Origin: Sphingobium sp. Ant17
GTDB lineage: Bacteria; Pseudomonadota; Alphaproteobacteria; Sphingomonadales; Sphingomonadaceae
Direction: 5' to 3'
Assembly (NCBI RefSeq): GCF_000588875.1
Contig: NZ_JEMV01000014.1
Location: forward strand, 41,661-88,639
Length of the DNA stretch: 46,979 bases
Each line of letters begins with the position of its first letter. The stretch's first letter is position 1. The notes under the pieces are model-generated. The model was given only the letters and a program-made list of their open reading frames with translations, ran no database searches and was not told the origin of the DNA. Made by a program: the position numbers and the translations under genes. Below are positions 33,884 to 42,028 of this stretch, piece by piece.

Positions 33884-34543
33884 TTATGGACTGCTCATGC
33901 CCCATCGATAAGCTAGTGAACGAGCATCAATTCCCGATAAGGCACCCATATCGGTCGCAATTCCGCCGGGAATAAACACGCCGATAGAGAGGTGGGGGGT
34001 TTTCAGTTGAGCCCGCACGGCGAGCGTGAGGTTGGTCACATAGGCCTTCGAGGCTCCGTACACTGCCTGATCGGGCAATGTAGTTTCGCCTCCCAAACTT
34101 GACACGGCCAAAATAGCTCTTCGCTCATCTGCACTGGAAAAATGGGTCACCAAGTGGTGCAGAAGTTCGGTGAACCCCATGATGTTCGTTGCAACAATGG
34201 CCCGATCCGCTTCCACCATGTCCGTCGATACCGGACCATACCTTGTGATTCCGGCGTTAAGAACTGCGGCGACAGGCTTGTACCGTACGATGCCCTTAAC
34301 AACCTCTGCGATGCCGTCAGCATGAGATAGGTCAGCTTCGATCGATACGATTTGAACCGGTCGTTCGGCTTGGATGCTCGTCGCCAGATCCTCCGTGAGA
34401 TGGAGCCTTCTTGATGCGAGGAGAAGGTTGGCACCGTGTTTGATGGCAATCTCGCGAGCCAGACTAGCGCCAAGTCCGGATGAGGCGCCGGTAATCAGCA
34501 CCCATTTGTTTTGGATGACCAGAGCAGGAAGGCGAAGGGACAT
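33884..34543 (-). CDS. Short-chain dehydrogenase/reductase, transposon passenger
   Basis: This 219-residue NAD(P)-dependent oxidoreductase has the cofactor loop VLITGASSGLGASLARE, an LNAGI motif (NAG), and the catalytic Ser (AVSSLGGE) and YGASK (Tyr-x3-Lys). It is at the short end for the family; the C-terminus IDARSLAYRWGMSSP lacks part of the usual substrate lid, so it may be truncated. The ATG overlaps the tnpR stop (TGATG), so it is expressed with the resolvase. The substrate is unknown. Confidence 0.85.
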   Translation of the reverse strand: MSLRLPALVIQNKWVLITGASSGLGASLAREIAIKHGANLLLASRRLHLTEDLATSIQAERPVQIVSIEADLSHADGIAEVVKGIVRYKPVAAVLNAGITRYGPVSTDMVEADRAIVATNIMGFTELLHHLVTHFSSADERRAILAVSSLGGETTLPDQAVYGASKAYVTNLTLAVRAQLKTPHLSIGVFIPGGIATDMGALSGIDARSLAYRWGMSSP

Positions 34544-35154
34544 CAGGCAGGGTTTCGTTCGGAAGAAACTTGCGGAGTATGAATTCGGTGCTCGGCAACG
34601 ATGCGTGATACGGTCGGCTCGCTGACCGCATATAGGCGCGCCATCTCAGCGCCAGATTTGCGGCCCGAGATCACAGACTCAGCGATTTCAAGCCGTTGCT
34701 TTTCGGCGAGCTTACGGCGACGTCCGCCAACTCGACCTTCGGCGCGCGCCTGAGCGAGACCGGCGGAGGTACGCTCGCGGATCATTGCCCGCTCGAACTC
34801 GGCGAAGCTGCCGACCATCTGCATCATCATGCGCCCCGCGGCCGTGGTGGTGTCGATCGCTTCGGTCAACGAGCGGAAGCCCGCACCCGCTAGCTCGATC
34901 CGCTCCATGATGTGCAGCATGTCCTTTAGACTGCGCGACAGCCGGTCGAGCTTCCAGACGACTACTATGTCGCCGTCACGCAACTGGCCGATCATCTCCA
35001 AAAGCTTCGGCCGATCCCACCGTCCGCCACTGGCGGTTTCATCGAAGACCCGCTTGCAGCCGACCGCATCGAGCGCGCGCCGCTGTGCCGCGTTCGATTG
35101 ATCGTCGCCCTTCGACACGCGGGCATAGCCGATCAGATAGGGTTCGCGGGTCAT
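34543..35154 (-). CDS. tnpR: Serine recombinase/resolvase TnpR of Tn B
   Basis: This 203-residue resolvase has IGYARVSKGDDQ with nucleophile Ser14, WKLDRLSRSLKDML and GSFAEFERAMIRERTSAG. A C-terminal helix-turn-helix is formed by SGAEMARLYAVSEPTVSRIV. It is divergent from tnpA with 128 bp between. The motif CAAACGGCCGT lies 14 nt upstream of the start (35169-35179), the same place and sequence as in Tn A. It overlaps the SDR gene by 1 bp. Confidence 0.93.
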   Translation of the reverse strand: MTREPYLIGYARVSKGDDQSNAAQRRALDAVGCKRVFDETASGGRWDRPKLLEMIGQLRDGDIVVVWKLDRLSRSLKDMLHIMERIELAGAGFRSLTEAIDTTTAAGRMMMQMVGSFAEFERAMIRERTSAGLAQARAEGRVGGRRRKLAEKQRLEIAESVISGRKSGAEMARLYAVSEPTVSRIVAEHRIHTPQVSSERNPA

Positions 35155-35282
35155 CCAGCTTCTTTCACAAACGGCCGTATCCGGAGGCAGAAACAGGAGT
35201 AACGGGTTTTCGCCGCCTTCCGGCTTTCACAATCCTCTTTCATTAAGCAAGCAAAAGGCAAGAGGTTTTTGGAGGATCGAAC
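35155..35282. promoter_or_regulatory. tnpR-tnpA intergenic region of Tn B (candidate res and promoters)
   Basis: Position and length match the res region of Tn3 elements. CAAACGGCCGT (35169-35179) is shared exactly with Tn A. TTTGGAGGATCGAAC immediately before the tnpA ATG holds the RBS GGAGG. Other subsites were not resolved by eye. Confidence 0.5.
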
Positions 35283-38234
35283 ATGCCCGCACGCATTCCA
35301 ATGACCGAGCGGCAGCGCGCCGCACTGCTGGCGCTGCCTGGCACCGAGGCGATGGTCGTGCGACATCATGGTCTCGACGCCGAAGACTTGTCTGCGATTG
35401 GCATCGCTCGCACTCCAGCGACCCGGCTGAGCTATGCCCTGCAACTCTGCTGTCTGCGCTATCCTGGACGGCATCTGCGCGCCGGCGAGCTGTTGCCTGC
35501 GATCATGCTCGACCATATCGCCGACCAGGTTGGGGTTGACGCGGGCGTCATCGCCGACTTCGCGCGGCGTACGCCGACCCGCTACGATCAGCTTGCCGCC
35601 ATCAAAGCCCGGTTTGGTTTTTCCGATCTGAGCCAGCCAGTTCGTACCTCGATGATGGCGTGGCTGGCGACCGAAGCCATGCCCATCGTTGACGGGCGCA
35701 TTCTGCTCGACCGACTGCTGAACGAGCTGCGCACCCGGCGCATCGTCATCCCCGGTATCAGCGTTGTGGAGCGGATGGCGGCCGAGGCGATGCTTCGGGC
35801 GGAAACCGATCTGGTCGCCGCGGTCGACGACACGCTCGATACAGAAATGCGACAACGTCTCGACACGCTGGTGGATGACAAGGTGCATGACCGACAAAGC
35901 CGCTTTTCCTGGCTGCGCGAACCGGAGCCCCGCGTCGCGCCCGCCTCGCTCGCCGAAATCCTGGAGAAGGTCGCACTGATCCGCTGGACCGGTATTTCCC
36001 GTGTTCCGATCAATCCCCGGCAGGAACCACGCCTGACGCAATTCGCTCGCGAAGGTGTGCGCTATACCGCCCAGGCTTTTCAACAGATGCGACCTGCCCG
36101 CAGGCGGGTCATCCTGCTTGCCACGATGCGCGAGATGGAGGCCACGCTTACTGACGCGGCGATCACCATGTTCAGCGCCTTGATGGGACGCGCTCACCTT
36201 CGTGCTCGCAAACGCCTTGAACAGCGGGTCACGGTCTCGGGACGCGAGGGACGCGACCGGTTGATGCGCATCGCCACAGTGCTGGAAACGGTCAGCCGAG
36301 CAGCACGCGCTGGTGAAGATATCGGCGCGGCCCTCAGGGGTATCATGCCTCTCGACATGCTCGATGCCGATGCGGCGATCATCCGTCGTACCGCTGCACC
36401 TCACAGGGATGATGTGCTGAGTGAGATTGCAGCCGAGTACCGGACCTTCAAGCGGGCAGGACCACAGTTCCTGCAAACGCTCGATTTCCACGGCCGGGCC
36501 GGTACCGCGACATTGCGCAATGCGATGACGGTCCTGTCGGATCTCGATGGCGACTGGCGCAAACCGCTTCCCGCCGACGTTCCGCTCGGTCATGTCGAGC
36601 GGCGCTGGCAACGCCATGTCGTGGTCGCAGGAAAGATCGACCGGACGCATTGGGAAATGGCGACTTACGGCGCGCTCGCCAATGCGCTGGCATCGGGTGA
36701 TATCTGGGTGCCGACGTCGCGGATGCACCGGTCGCTGGACGTGCTGCTTGCGCCATCGCCAGGCGCATCGCTCCAACCACCGTTCTCACTCGGCGATCCA
36801 CATGCATGGCTCGATCAGCGCGCTGAGCAACTCGACAGCGCCTTGCGCGGCGTCGCCCGCAATCTGGACGGGCGTGATGCCGCCCTGTTCGCCGGGGAGA
36901 GGTTACGCTTCCCCAAAGAGCAAAAGGATGATGACGGCGGGCAAGATGAAGGGCGGCACCTGACGCTCGCCTGTTACGGCATGTTGCCTGCTACCCGTAT
37001 CACCGATGTGCTGTCGCAGGTCGAACGCTGGACCGGCTTCACTCGGCATTTCGGTCATGTTTCAACCGGGTTGCCGCCTGCTGACGAGCGCGCCTTCCTC
37101 GCCACCCTGATTGCCGAGGCGACCAATCTCGGGTTGTCACGCATGGCCGAAGTATGCGGCGCAGGATCACGCCGCGCGCTCCTGCGCATGCAGACATGGC
37201 ACATGCGCGAGGAAACCTTTCGGGCGGCGCTCGCCTGCATGACCGACGCCATCCACGCCGAGCCGATCGCGACCTGGTTCGGGCAGGGGCACCGGGCGTC
37301 TGCTGACGGGCAGGCCTTTCACCTCGGCGGACCGGGCGAAGCCGGCGGAGCGGTCAATGCGCATTATGGTCGCGACCCGATGGTCAAGATCTACACCACC
37401 ATCACCGATCGGTACGCGCCGCTTCACCAGACTGTGATCGCCGGCACGGCAGGGGAAGCCATCCATGCGCTCGACGGTATCCTCGGCCACGATAGTAACG
37501 CCGATCTGACCGCGCTGCACGTCGATGGGGGCGGCGTTTCCGACATCGTGTTCGCGACGATGCACCTGCTCGGGCTCGATTTCGAGCCGCGGATTCCCCG
37601 TCTGTCAGATCGGCGCCTATACGCCTTCGAACCCCCGAAACGTTATGGTAGGCTCGCGCCGCTATTCGGTCACAAGCTCAATCGAGATCTGATCGTCAGC
37701 CACTGGCCGGATATCGAACGTGTTATCGGCGCAATGCGCGACCGCACCGTCACGCCATCGTTGATCCTGAAGAAGCTATCCGCTTACCGCCAGCAGAACA
37801 GTCTCGCCGCAGCACTTCGTGAGGTTGGACGGATCGAGCGGACGCTGTTCACGCTGCGCTGGTTCGAAGATCCGGCTCTGCGCCGCACCGTCACCGCCGA
37901 ACTGAACAAGGGAGAGGCCCGCAACAGCCTGGCCCGGGCGGTCGCTTTCCACCGGCTCGGCCGTTTTCGTGATCGTGGTTTGGAAAACCAGCAAACCCGT
38001 GCGGCTGCGCTCAACCTCGTCACCGCTGCGATCATCCTGTTCAACTGCCGGTATCTCGGTCGCGCCGTTGACGAAATGCGCCGTCGCGGGACGCCGATCG
38101 ATCCGGCTATGCTCTCCCGGCTCTCGCCGCTTGGCTGGGACCGCATCAATCTCACCGGTGATTACGTCTGGTCCGATCACCTCGATTTCGACGCCCACGG
38201 CCTCATGCCACTGCTCATTAAGCCGCTACCGTGA
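35283..38234 (+). CDS. tnpA: Tn3-family transposase TnpA of Tn B, 983 aa
   Basis: A complete DDE transposase. The N-terminal part (MTERQRAALLALPG, ARTPATRLSYALQLCCLRYPG) is the DNA-binding region. The catalytic triad is Asp675 (SADGQAF), Asp748 (VDGGGVSDIVF) and Glu878 (LNKGEARNSL), with the expected 130-residue gap between the last two. An RBS, GGAGG, sits 7 nt before the ATG. The 3' end overlaps the right terminal repeat by 10 bp. It differs from TnA's transposase, so the two transposons will not mobilise each other through their different ends. Confidence 0.95.
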   Translation: MPARIPMTERQRAALLALPGTEAMVVRHHGLDAEDLSAIGIARTPATRLSYALQLCCLRYPGRHLRAGELLPAIMLDHIADQVGVDAGVIADFARRTPTRYDQLAAIKARFGFSDLSQPVRTSMMAWLATEAMPIVDGRILLDRLLNELRTRRIVIPGISVVERMAAEAMLRAETDLVAAVDDTLDTEMRQRLDTLVDDKVHDRQSRFSWLREPEPRVAPASLAEILEKVALIRWTGISRVPINPRQEPRLTQFAREGVRYTAQAFQQMRPARRRVILLATMREMEATLTDAAITMFSALMGRAHLRARKRLEQRVTVSGREGRDRLMRIATVLETVSRAARAGEDIGAALRGIMPLDMLDADAAIIRRTAAPHRDDVLSEIAAEYRTFKRAGPQFLQTLDFHGRAGTATLRNAMTVLSDLDGDWRKPLPADVPLGHVERRWQRHVVVAGKIDRTHWEMATYGALANALASGDIWVPTSRMHRSLDVLLAPSPGASLQPPFSLGDPHAWLDQRAEQLDSALRGVARNLDGRDAALFAGERLRFPKEQKDDDGGQDEGRHLTLACYGMLPATRITDVLSQVERWTGFTRHFGHVSTGLPPADERAFLATLIAEATNLGLSRMAEVCGAGSRRALLRMQTWHMREETFRAALACMTDAIHAEPIATWFGQGHRASADGQAFHLGGPGEAGGAVNAHYGRDPMVKIYTTITDRYAPLHQTVIAGTAGEAIHALDGILGHDSNADLTALHVDGGGVSDIVFATMHLLGLDFEPRIPRLSDRRLYAFEPPKRYGRLAPLFGHKLNRDLIVSHWPDIERVIGAMRDRTVTPSLILKKLSAYRQQNSLAAALREVGRIERTLFTLRWFEDPALRRTVTAELNKGEARNSLARAVAFHRLGRFRDRGLENQQTRAAALNLVTAAIILFNCRYLGRAVDEMRRRGTPIDPAMLSRLSPLGWDRINLTGDYVWSDHLDFDAHGLMPLLIKPLP

Positions 38235-38262
38235 ATCTGTGTCCGAATAATGCACAGGGGCC
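38225..38262 (-). repeat. Right terminal inverted repeat of Tn B (38 bp)
   Basis: A perfect reverse complement of 33715-33752. The last codons of tnpA run into it. Confidence 0.93.
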
Positions 38263-38456
38263 CAGGTGGCGGCTTCGGAAATGGGGCGATTGCCGGGCAC
38301 GCGGACGATGCCGATCGCCGCCGCAAGGCGATGACGGCGCTCACCGCCAAAATGGCGCGCGTGGCTCACGCCGTCATCAAGACGGGGACAGAGTACCGGC
38401 CGTTCCTCGAACGGTCGGATGCCAGGTGGAAGGCCCCCTCTCTGCAAGTGCCGTGA
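38263..38456 (+). pseudogene. C-terminal remnant of an IS110-family transposase
   Basis: The frame entering from the transposon end encodes DDADRRRKAMTALTAKMARV followed by AHAVIKTGTEYRPFLERS and a stop at 38454-38456. A (K/R)MARVAHA-x-IKTG-x-YRPF segment is typical of the C-terminus of IS110-family transposases. The rest of the gene was removed by Tn B or the rearrangement at its end. Recognition is by eye on a short fragment. Confidence 0.5.
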
Positions 38457-38502
38457 GGGCGCGAGAGCGACCCTGTAGATAATGTTCGGGCCTTCCACCT
38501 GG
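38422..38502. repeat. 15-bp perfect inverted repeat straddling the IS110 remnant stop
   Basis: CCAGGTGGAAGGCCC (38422-38436) pairs with GGGCCTTCCACCTGG (38488-38502), with 51 nt between. It covers the transposase stop and the first part of the 3' non-coding sequence. It could be a subterminal repeat or an RNA structure of the element. Nothing else is recognised in 38503-38611. Confidence 0.6.
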
Positions 38503-38611
38503 GTGCGTATCTCGTTTTAAGGACGGTGAGGACCACGGCTGCTCCGGCACCGATGGATCCTGTGTTTGCTATGGCAGGGAGCGATCCCGTTGACGGTGGA
38601 AGCCATCTGGC

Positions 38612-39259
38612 TCAGAATGCATGCAGCGCCGATGTTTGTCGGCGCATAGATATCTGCTGGCCAAAATCCGCCGCTGCTTCCTGACCTAGGACGTTGTCCG
38701 ACCGGATATTGGCTGGTGGGCCGCGCGAGATGAACAGGTCCGCCAAGGCTGCCAGCACATCCTCATGCTTGAGCTGTCGCGCGACAATGAGCGCCAGGCA
38801 TTCCCTGCTGGCTTCGTCGATGATGGTCAGGATGCGGAACTTGCGCCCATCATGCGTCCGACCCTCGACGAAGTCATAGGCCCACACATGTCCCGGATAC
38901 TCCGGCCGCAGGCGGATACATGATCCGTCGTTGAGCCAGAGCCTGCCCCGTTTTGGCTGACGTTGCGGGACCTTCAGCCCCTCACGCCGCCAGATACGCT
39001 CGACCCGTTTATGATTCACCGCCCATCCTGCATGGCACAGCAATGCCGTCACTCGGCGATAGCCGTAGCGACCATATTGCTTTGCCAGCGCGATGATGTC
39101 CTCCGTGAGCGCCTGTTCGTCATCTGCCCCGCGCGGGACCTTGCGCTGCGTCGATCGATGCTGGCCCAGCACCCGGCAGATCCGTCGTTCGGACACCGGA
39201 AGCTCTCGTCGAACATGATCGATGCAGCGTCGCCGCCGCGCGGGGCTCAGAAGTTTCCC
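38612..39259 (-). pseudogene. IS3-family OrfB transposase, truncated
   Basis: The frame GKLLSPARRRRCIDHVRREL, SERRICRVLGQHRSTQRK, KQYGRYGYRRVTALL and WAYDFVEGRTHDGRKFRIL shows an rve-type DDE integrase. It includes the first Asp in YDFV and the second in NIRSDN. It breaks off right after RSDN at about 38693 and then reads unrelated sequence to 38612, so the third catalytic residue (Glu) is missing. Expression would start by -1 frameshifting from OrfA: GGGGAAAC lies just before the OrfA stop. A GTG at 39196 is an alternative start. A perfect hairpin, GCGCCGA/TCGGCGC (38626-38645), sits in the foreign tail. Confidence 0.85.
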
Positions 39260-39598
39260 CTGGCCGCCTCCTGCAGGATCAGCTTGTCCAATGTGAGGTC
39301 GGAGATCGCCCGGCGTAGCCGCAGGTTCTCCTTCTCCAGATCCTTCATACGCCGTGCCTGGTCGGTCTTCAGCCCGCCATATTCCTTGCGCCAGCGGTAG
39401 TAGGTCTGTTCGCTAACCGCGATCCGGCGGCACGCTTCGGCGGTCGATGCCCCCTGCGCCAGCACGATCTCAACTTCACGCAGCTTGCCGATAATCTCTT
39501 CCGGCTTGTGCTTCTTGCTCGGCATTCAAACTCCCTTTCGTGGTCCAGACTATCATAGTCTCTGGGCCACTCAGCAGGGGGCAGGTCAAATCCTCGTC
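38693..39598 (-). mobile_element. Truncated IS3-family insertion sequence (IS407-like end)
   Basis: The intact end is at 39598 and reads, on the minus strand, TGACCTGCCCCCTGCTGAG, an end type common in this IS group. The other end is missing; homology stops at about 38693 within orfB. The element contains orfA and part of orfB. Confidence 0.8.
39247..39525 (-). CDS. IS3-family OrfA
   Basis: This 92-residue DNA-binding protein of an IS3-type element has the helix-turn-helix QGASTAEACRRIAVSEQTYYRWRKEYGG. A leucine-zipper-like segment, MKDLEKENLRLRRAISDLTLDKLIL, is used for dimerisation and OrfAB assembly. It ends with TGA at 39247-39249, preceded by the GGGGAAAC slippery run for frameshifting into OrfB. 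Confidence 0.93.
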   Translation of the reverse strand: MPSKKHKPEEIIGKLREVEIVLAQGASTAEACRRIAVSEQTYYRWRKEYGGLKTDQARRMKDLEKENLRLRRAISDLTLDKLILQEAARGNF

Positions 39599-39660
39599 CT
39601 AGCCGACGAGTAACATCCTCAATTCTGTCGCCGCAATGATTCCTGCTATTCTGATTGCGT

Positions 39661-39680
39661 GTTATTTAATAACATGTTAT
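39661..39680. promoter_or_regulatory. Candidate MarR operator upstream of the MarR gene
   Basis: Two overlapping dyads are visible: GTTATTTAATAAC (39661-39673) and the perfect 12-bp palindrome ATAACATGTTAT (39669-39680). They end 10 nt before the MarR ATG and occupy the place where an RBS would normally be. AT-rich palindromes of this size are typical MarR-family operators. Autoregulation is inferred. Confidence 0.6.
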
Positions 39681-39689
39681 CGAATTGCT

Positions 39690-40160
39690 ATGGACGAGGA
39701 TCTGGCATCAGTGGAACGTCGGTTGACGACCGGCTTAGTCGTGTTGGGGCGACGCTATTCCCAGCTTCTGGACCGTCTCGTGGATCAATATGGTTTGTCG
39801 GGCGCCAGCGCGCTTCCGATCGCTCTGCTGAGCCGGATGGGGGACGGAACGCGGCAGGGTAGCCTTGCCGGAGCCCTCAATGTGGAAGGTCCGGCGCTCG
39901 TCCGGCAACTTGACCGGCTCTGCGCCAGCGGTTTGGTAGAACGGGTCGAAGATTCCACGGACCGGCGCTCCAAGACATTGCATCTTACGCAGCAGGGTTG
40001 GGAGCTCGCCGCCAAAATCGAAGCGACGCTTTCAAAGACGCGCCACATCTTGCTGGCCGGTGTGCCGAGCGAGGATCTTGACGCGGCGCTCCGCGTCTTC
40101 TGTCTTCTTGAGGAGCGGATGGGGCAGATGGTGCCGATCGGCAGTCCAGACGACGGATAG
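39690..40160 (+). CDS. MarR-family transcriptional regulator
   Basis: This 156-residue winged-helix regulator has LVVLGRRYSQLLDRLVDQYGLSG, recognition helix region SLAGALNVEGPALVRQLDRLCASGLV and the wing RVEDSTDRRSKTLHLTQQG (the D-x-R-x-K signature). The ATG at 39690 is chosen by homology; no clear RBS is seen because a palindrome fills the upstream sequence, and longer in-frame starts give an unlikely hydrophobic leader. It probably controls the acyl-CoA dehydrogenase/CoA-transferase genes 122 bp downstream, where AGCCTTCGGAAGGCT (about 40198-40212) forms a small hairpin. Confidence 0.88.
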   Translation: MDEDLASVERRLTTGLVVLGRRYSQLLDRLVDQYGLSGASALPIALLSRMGDGTRQGSLAGALNVEGPALVRQLDRLCASGLVERVEDSTDRRSKTLHLTQQGWELAAKIEATLSKTRHILLAGVPSEDLDAALRVFCLLEERMGQMVPIGSPDDG

Positions 40161-40282
40161 CGCGATTTACCTTTGCGGTACTGACGCGCCTGCGGTGAAG
40201 CCTTCGGAAGGCTCGTCGGCTCCCGAGTTAACGTCAAACCAGTCTCACCGGTCCCTTCATCCTGGTCACAGGAACTTCTTTG

Positions 40283-42028
40283 ATGACATTTTCAGTCCCA
40301 ACTGCAGAACAGCGCTTTGTTCTTAGGCACATCGCCGGAATAAACGAAATGGCCGCCACCGAATGTTTTGCGGGTCTCAGCGATGATCTGGTGGAGGCGA
40401 TCCTGTACGGCGCGGCCGCATTTGCAGAAGGAGAGTATGCGCCGCTCCTGCGCTTGGGCGACACGCAAGGCGCGCAGTGGCACGAAGGTAGCGTCACGAT
40501 GCCCGTGGGCTTCAAGGCCGCTTACAGGGCTTTTTTCGAGAATGGCTGGGGCGCTATTGCAGGCCCGCAGGCTTTTGGCGGTCAAGGTCTGCCTTTCTCG
40601 CTGGCCACCATCGTGATGGAGGATCTGGGAACGGCCAATTTGGGCTTCTCGCTGGTCAATATGCTGACGCCAGGGGCGATCGAGGCGCTGGCGGCGCATG
40701 GAACTGGCGACCAGCAGCAAACATGGCTCCCAAAGCTTATCACCGGTGAGTGGACGGGGACGATGAACCTCACCGAACCGCAGGCCGGATCGGACGTCGG
40801 CGCTGTGCGCGCCAGCGCTAGCCCGGCACCCGATGGCACCTGGCGTATCAAAGGGCAAAAGATCTTCATCACCTTCGGTGAGCATGACCTGGTAGACAAT
40901 ATCCTCCATCTCATCCTGGCTCGAACCTCGGGCGCTCCCGAAGGCACCAAGGGTCTCTCATTGTTTCTTGTGCCCAAGTTCCGATTGGATGCGTCGGGAA
41001 AGCCGGGTGACCCAAACGATGTTCATTGCGTGTCTATTGAACACAAGCTGGGCATCCATGCGTCCCCGACCTGCGTGATGTCCTATGGCGATCATGACGA
41101 CTGTGTAGGCGAACTGGTCGGCGAAGAAGGCGGCGGTATGCGGGCCATGTTCACGATGATGAACAATGCGCGCATCAATGTGGGCAATCAGGGTGTCCAG
41201 GTGGCCGAGCGCGCGACCCAGTTGGCCCTCGATTATGCGCGTGAGCGGATCCAGTCGCCGCGCGCGGACGGCTCCTCAGGGAAAACGCCCGTTGCGATCC
41301 TCGACCATCCGGATGTCCGCCGCATGGCCTTGCGCATGAAGGCGCAGACGCAGGCGGCCAGGTCGCTCTTATACTATGCGGCCGGCCAGGTGGATCGCGC
41401 CCATATGGGCGACCGGAATGCGGCAACCAGGGCTGATCTCGTCACGCCGCTGATCAAGGCGCACGGGACGGACATAGGCTGCGAGGTCGCGTCGCTTGGC
41501 GTCCAGATCCACGGCGGGATGGGCTTTATCGAAGAGGCAGGCGCCGCCCAGCACTATCGCGACGCGCGGATAACGCCGATCTATGAGGGTACCAACGGCA
41601 TTCAGGCGGCCGACTTGGTCGGGCGAAAGCTGAAGGGCGACGGAGGCGTCGGGCTCCGGGCACTTCTGGCCGAAATTCGTGCCGAAGTGAATGAACTGTC
41701 TGAACTTGCCACCTTGGCCGATGGTGTCGAGGAGGTCGCGGACTGGATGTTGACCGTGCCGAATGTGAACGATCGATTGGCGGGAAGCTATCCCTTTCTC
41801 ACGATGCTTTCGGTCCTGACTTGTGGATGGTTGATGGCGCGGCAGGAAAGGATTGCGCGGGCCATGATGGCTGCGGACGAGGGGGATAGTCTCTTTCTGA
41901 AGGCCAAGCTCGCGACGACGCGTTTCTATATCTCTCAGCTGGTTCCCGAAGCATTGGGCCTTCGCGCCGCAGCGTTGGCAGGCGCGCAGCCGATCTATGC
42001 ATTGACGCTTGAGGAGATGATGGTGTGA
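40283..42028 (+). CDS. Long-form acyl-CoA dehydrogenase (FadE/DmdC-like)
   Basis: This 581-residue FAD enzyme introduces a trans-2 double bond into an acyl-CoA. The N-terminal domain (FENGWGAIAGPQAFGGQGLP), the FAD-binding middle (MNLTEPQAGSDVGAVRA, WRIKGQKIFITFGEHD) and the C-terminal helices (QIHGGMGFIEEAGAAQHYRD) are followed by ITPIYEGTNGIQAADLVGRK, with the catalytic Glu in YEGTNG. The extra C-terminal ~130 residues mark the long subgroup that includes 3-methylthiopropionyl-CoA dehydrogenase; the substrate is not known. ATG at 40283 with AGGAA upstream. The stop overlaps the GTG of the CoA-transferase gene. Confidence 0.93.
   Translation: MTFSVPTAEQRFVLRHIAGINEMAATECFAGLSDDLVEAILYGAAAFAEGEYAPLLRLGDTQGAQWHEGSVTMPVGFKAAYRAFFENGWGAIAGPQAFGGQGLPFSLATIVMEDLGTANLGFSLVNMLTPGAIEALAAHGTGDQQQTWLPKLITGEWTGTMNLTEPQAGSDVGAVRASASPAPDGTWRIKGQKIFITFGEHDLVDNILHLILARTSGAPEGTKGLSLFLVPKFRLDASGKPGDPNDVHCVSIEHKLGIHASPTCVMSYGDHDDCVGELVGEEGGGMRAMFTMMNNARINVGNQGVQVAERATQLALDYARERIQSPRADGSSGKTPVAILDHPDVRRMALRMKAQTQAARSLLYYAAGQVDRAHMGDRNAATRADLVTPLIKAHGTDIGCEVASLGVQIHGGMGFIEEAGAAQHYRDARITPIYEGTNGIQAADLVGRKLKGDGGVGLRALLAEIRAEVNELSELATLADGVEEVADWMLTVPNVNDRLAGSYPFLTMLSVLTCGWLMARQERIARAMMAADEGDSLFLKAKLATTRFYISQLVPEALGLRAAALAGAQPIYALTLEEMMV

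Larger units (their letters stand above)
33715..38262 (+). mobile_element. Complete Tn3-family transposon (Tn B) with tnpA, tnpR and SDR passenger
   Basis: It is bounded by perfect 38-bp inverted repeats (33715-33752 and 38225-38262), containing CATTATTCGGACACAG. Inside are a 983-residue TnpA, a divergent serine resolvase and a short-chain dehydrogenase overlapping the resolvase stop. The five bases outside are ACCGA on the left and CAGGT on the right, so there is no target duplication. The left flank is a ClC gene and the right flank an IS110 remnant, so one side was deleted or recombined. 33753-33883 (between the left repeat and the SDR stop) holds nothing recognised. Confidence 0.88.

Noticed and set aside
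35151..36776. 541-codon open frame antisense to Tn B tnpA
   Set aside because: The opposite strand encodes a transposase with its catalytic motifs; the antisense product has no recognisable domain.
468..38262. The whole region as one composite transposon bounded by the two Tn3 elements
   Set aside because: The terminal repeats and transposases of Tn A and Tn B differ, so the two ends cannot be cut by one transposase; recombination between the elements remains possible.
38626..38645. GCGCCGA/TCGGCGC hairpin considered as an attachment site
   Set aside because: It lies in short junk between two IS remnants and no partner copy is visible in the window.
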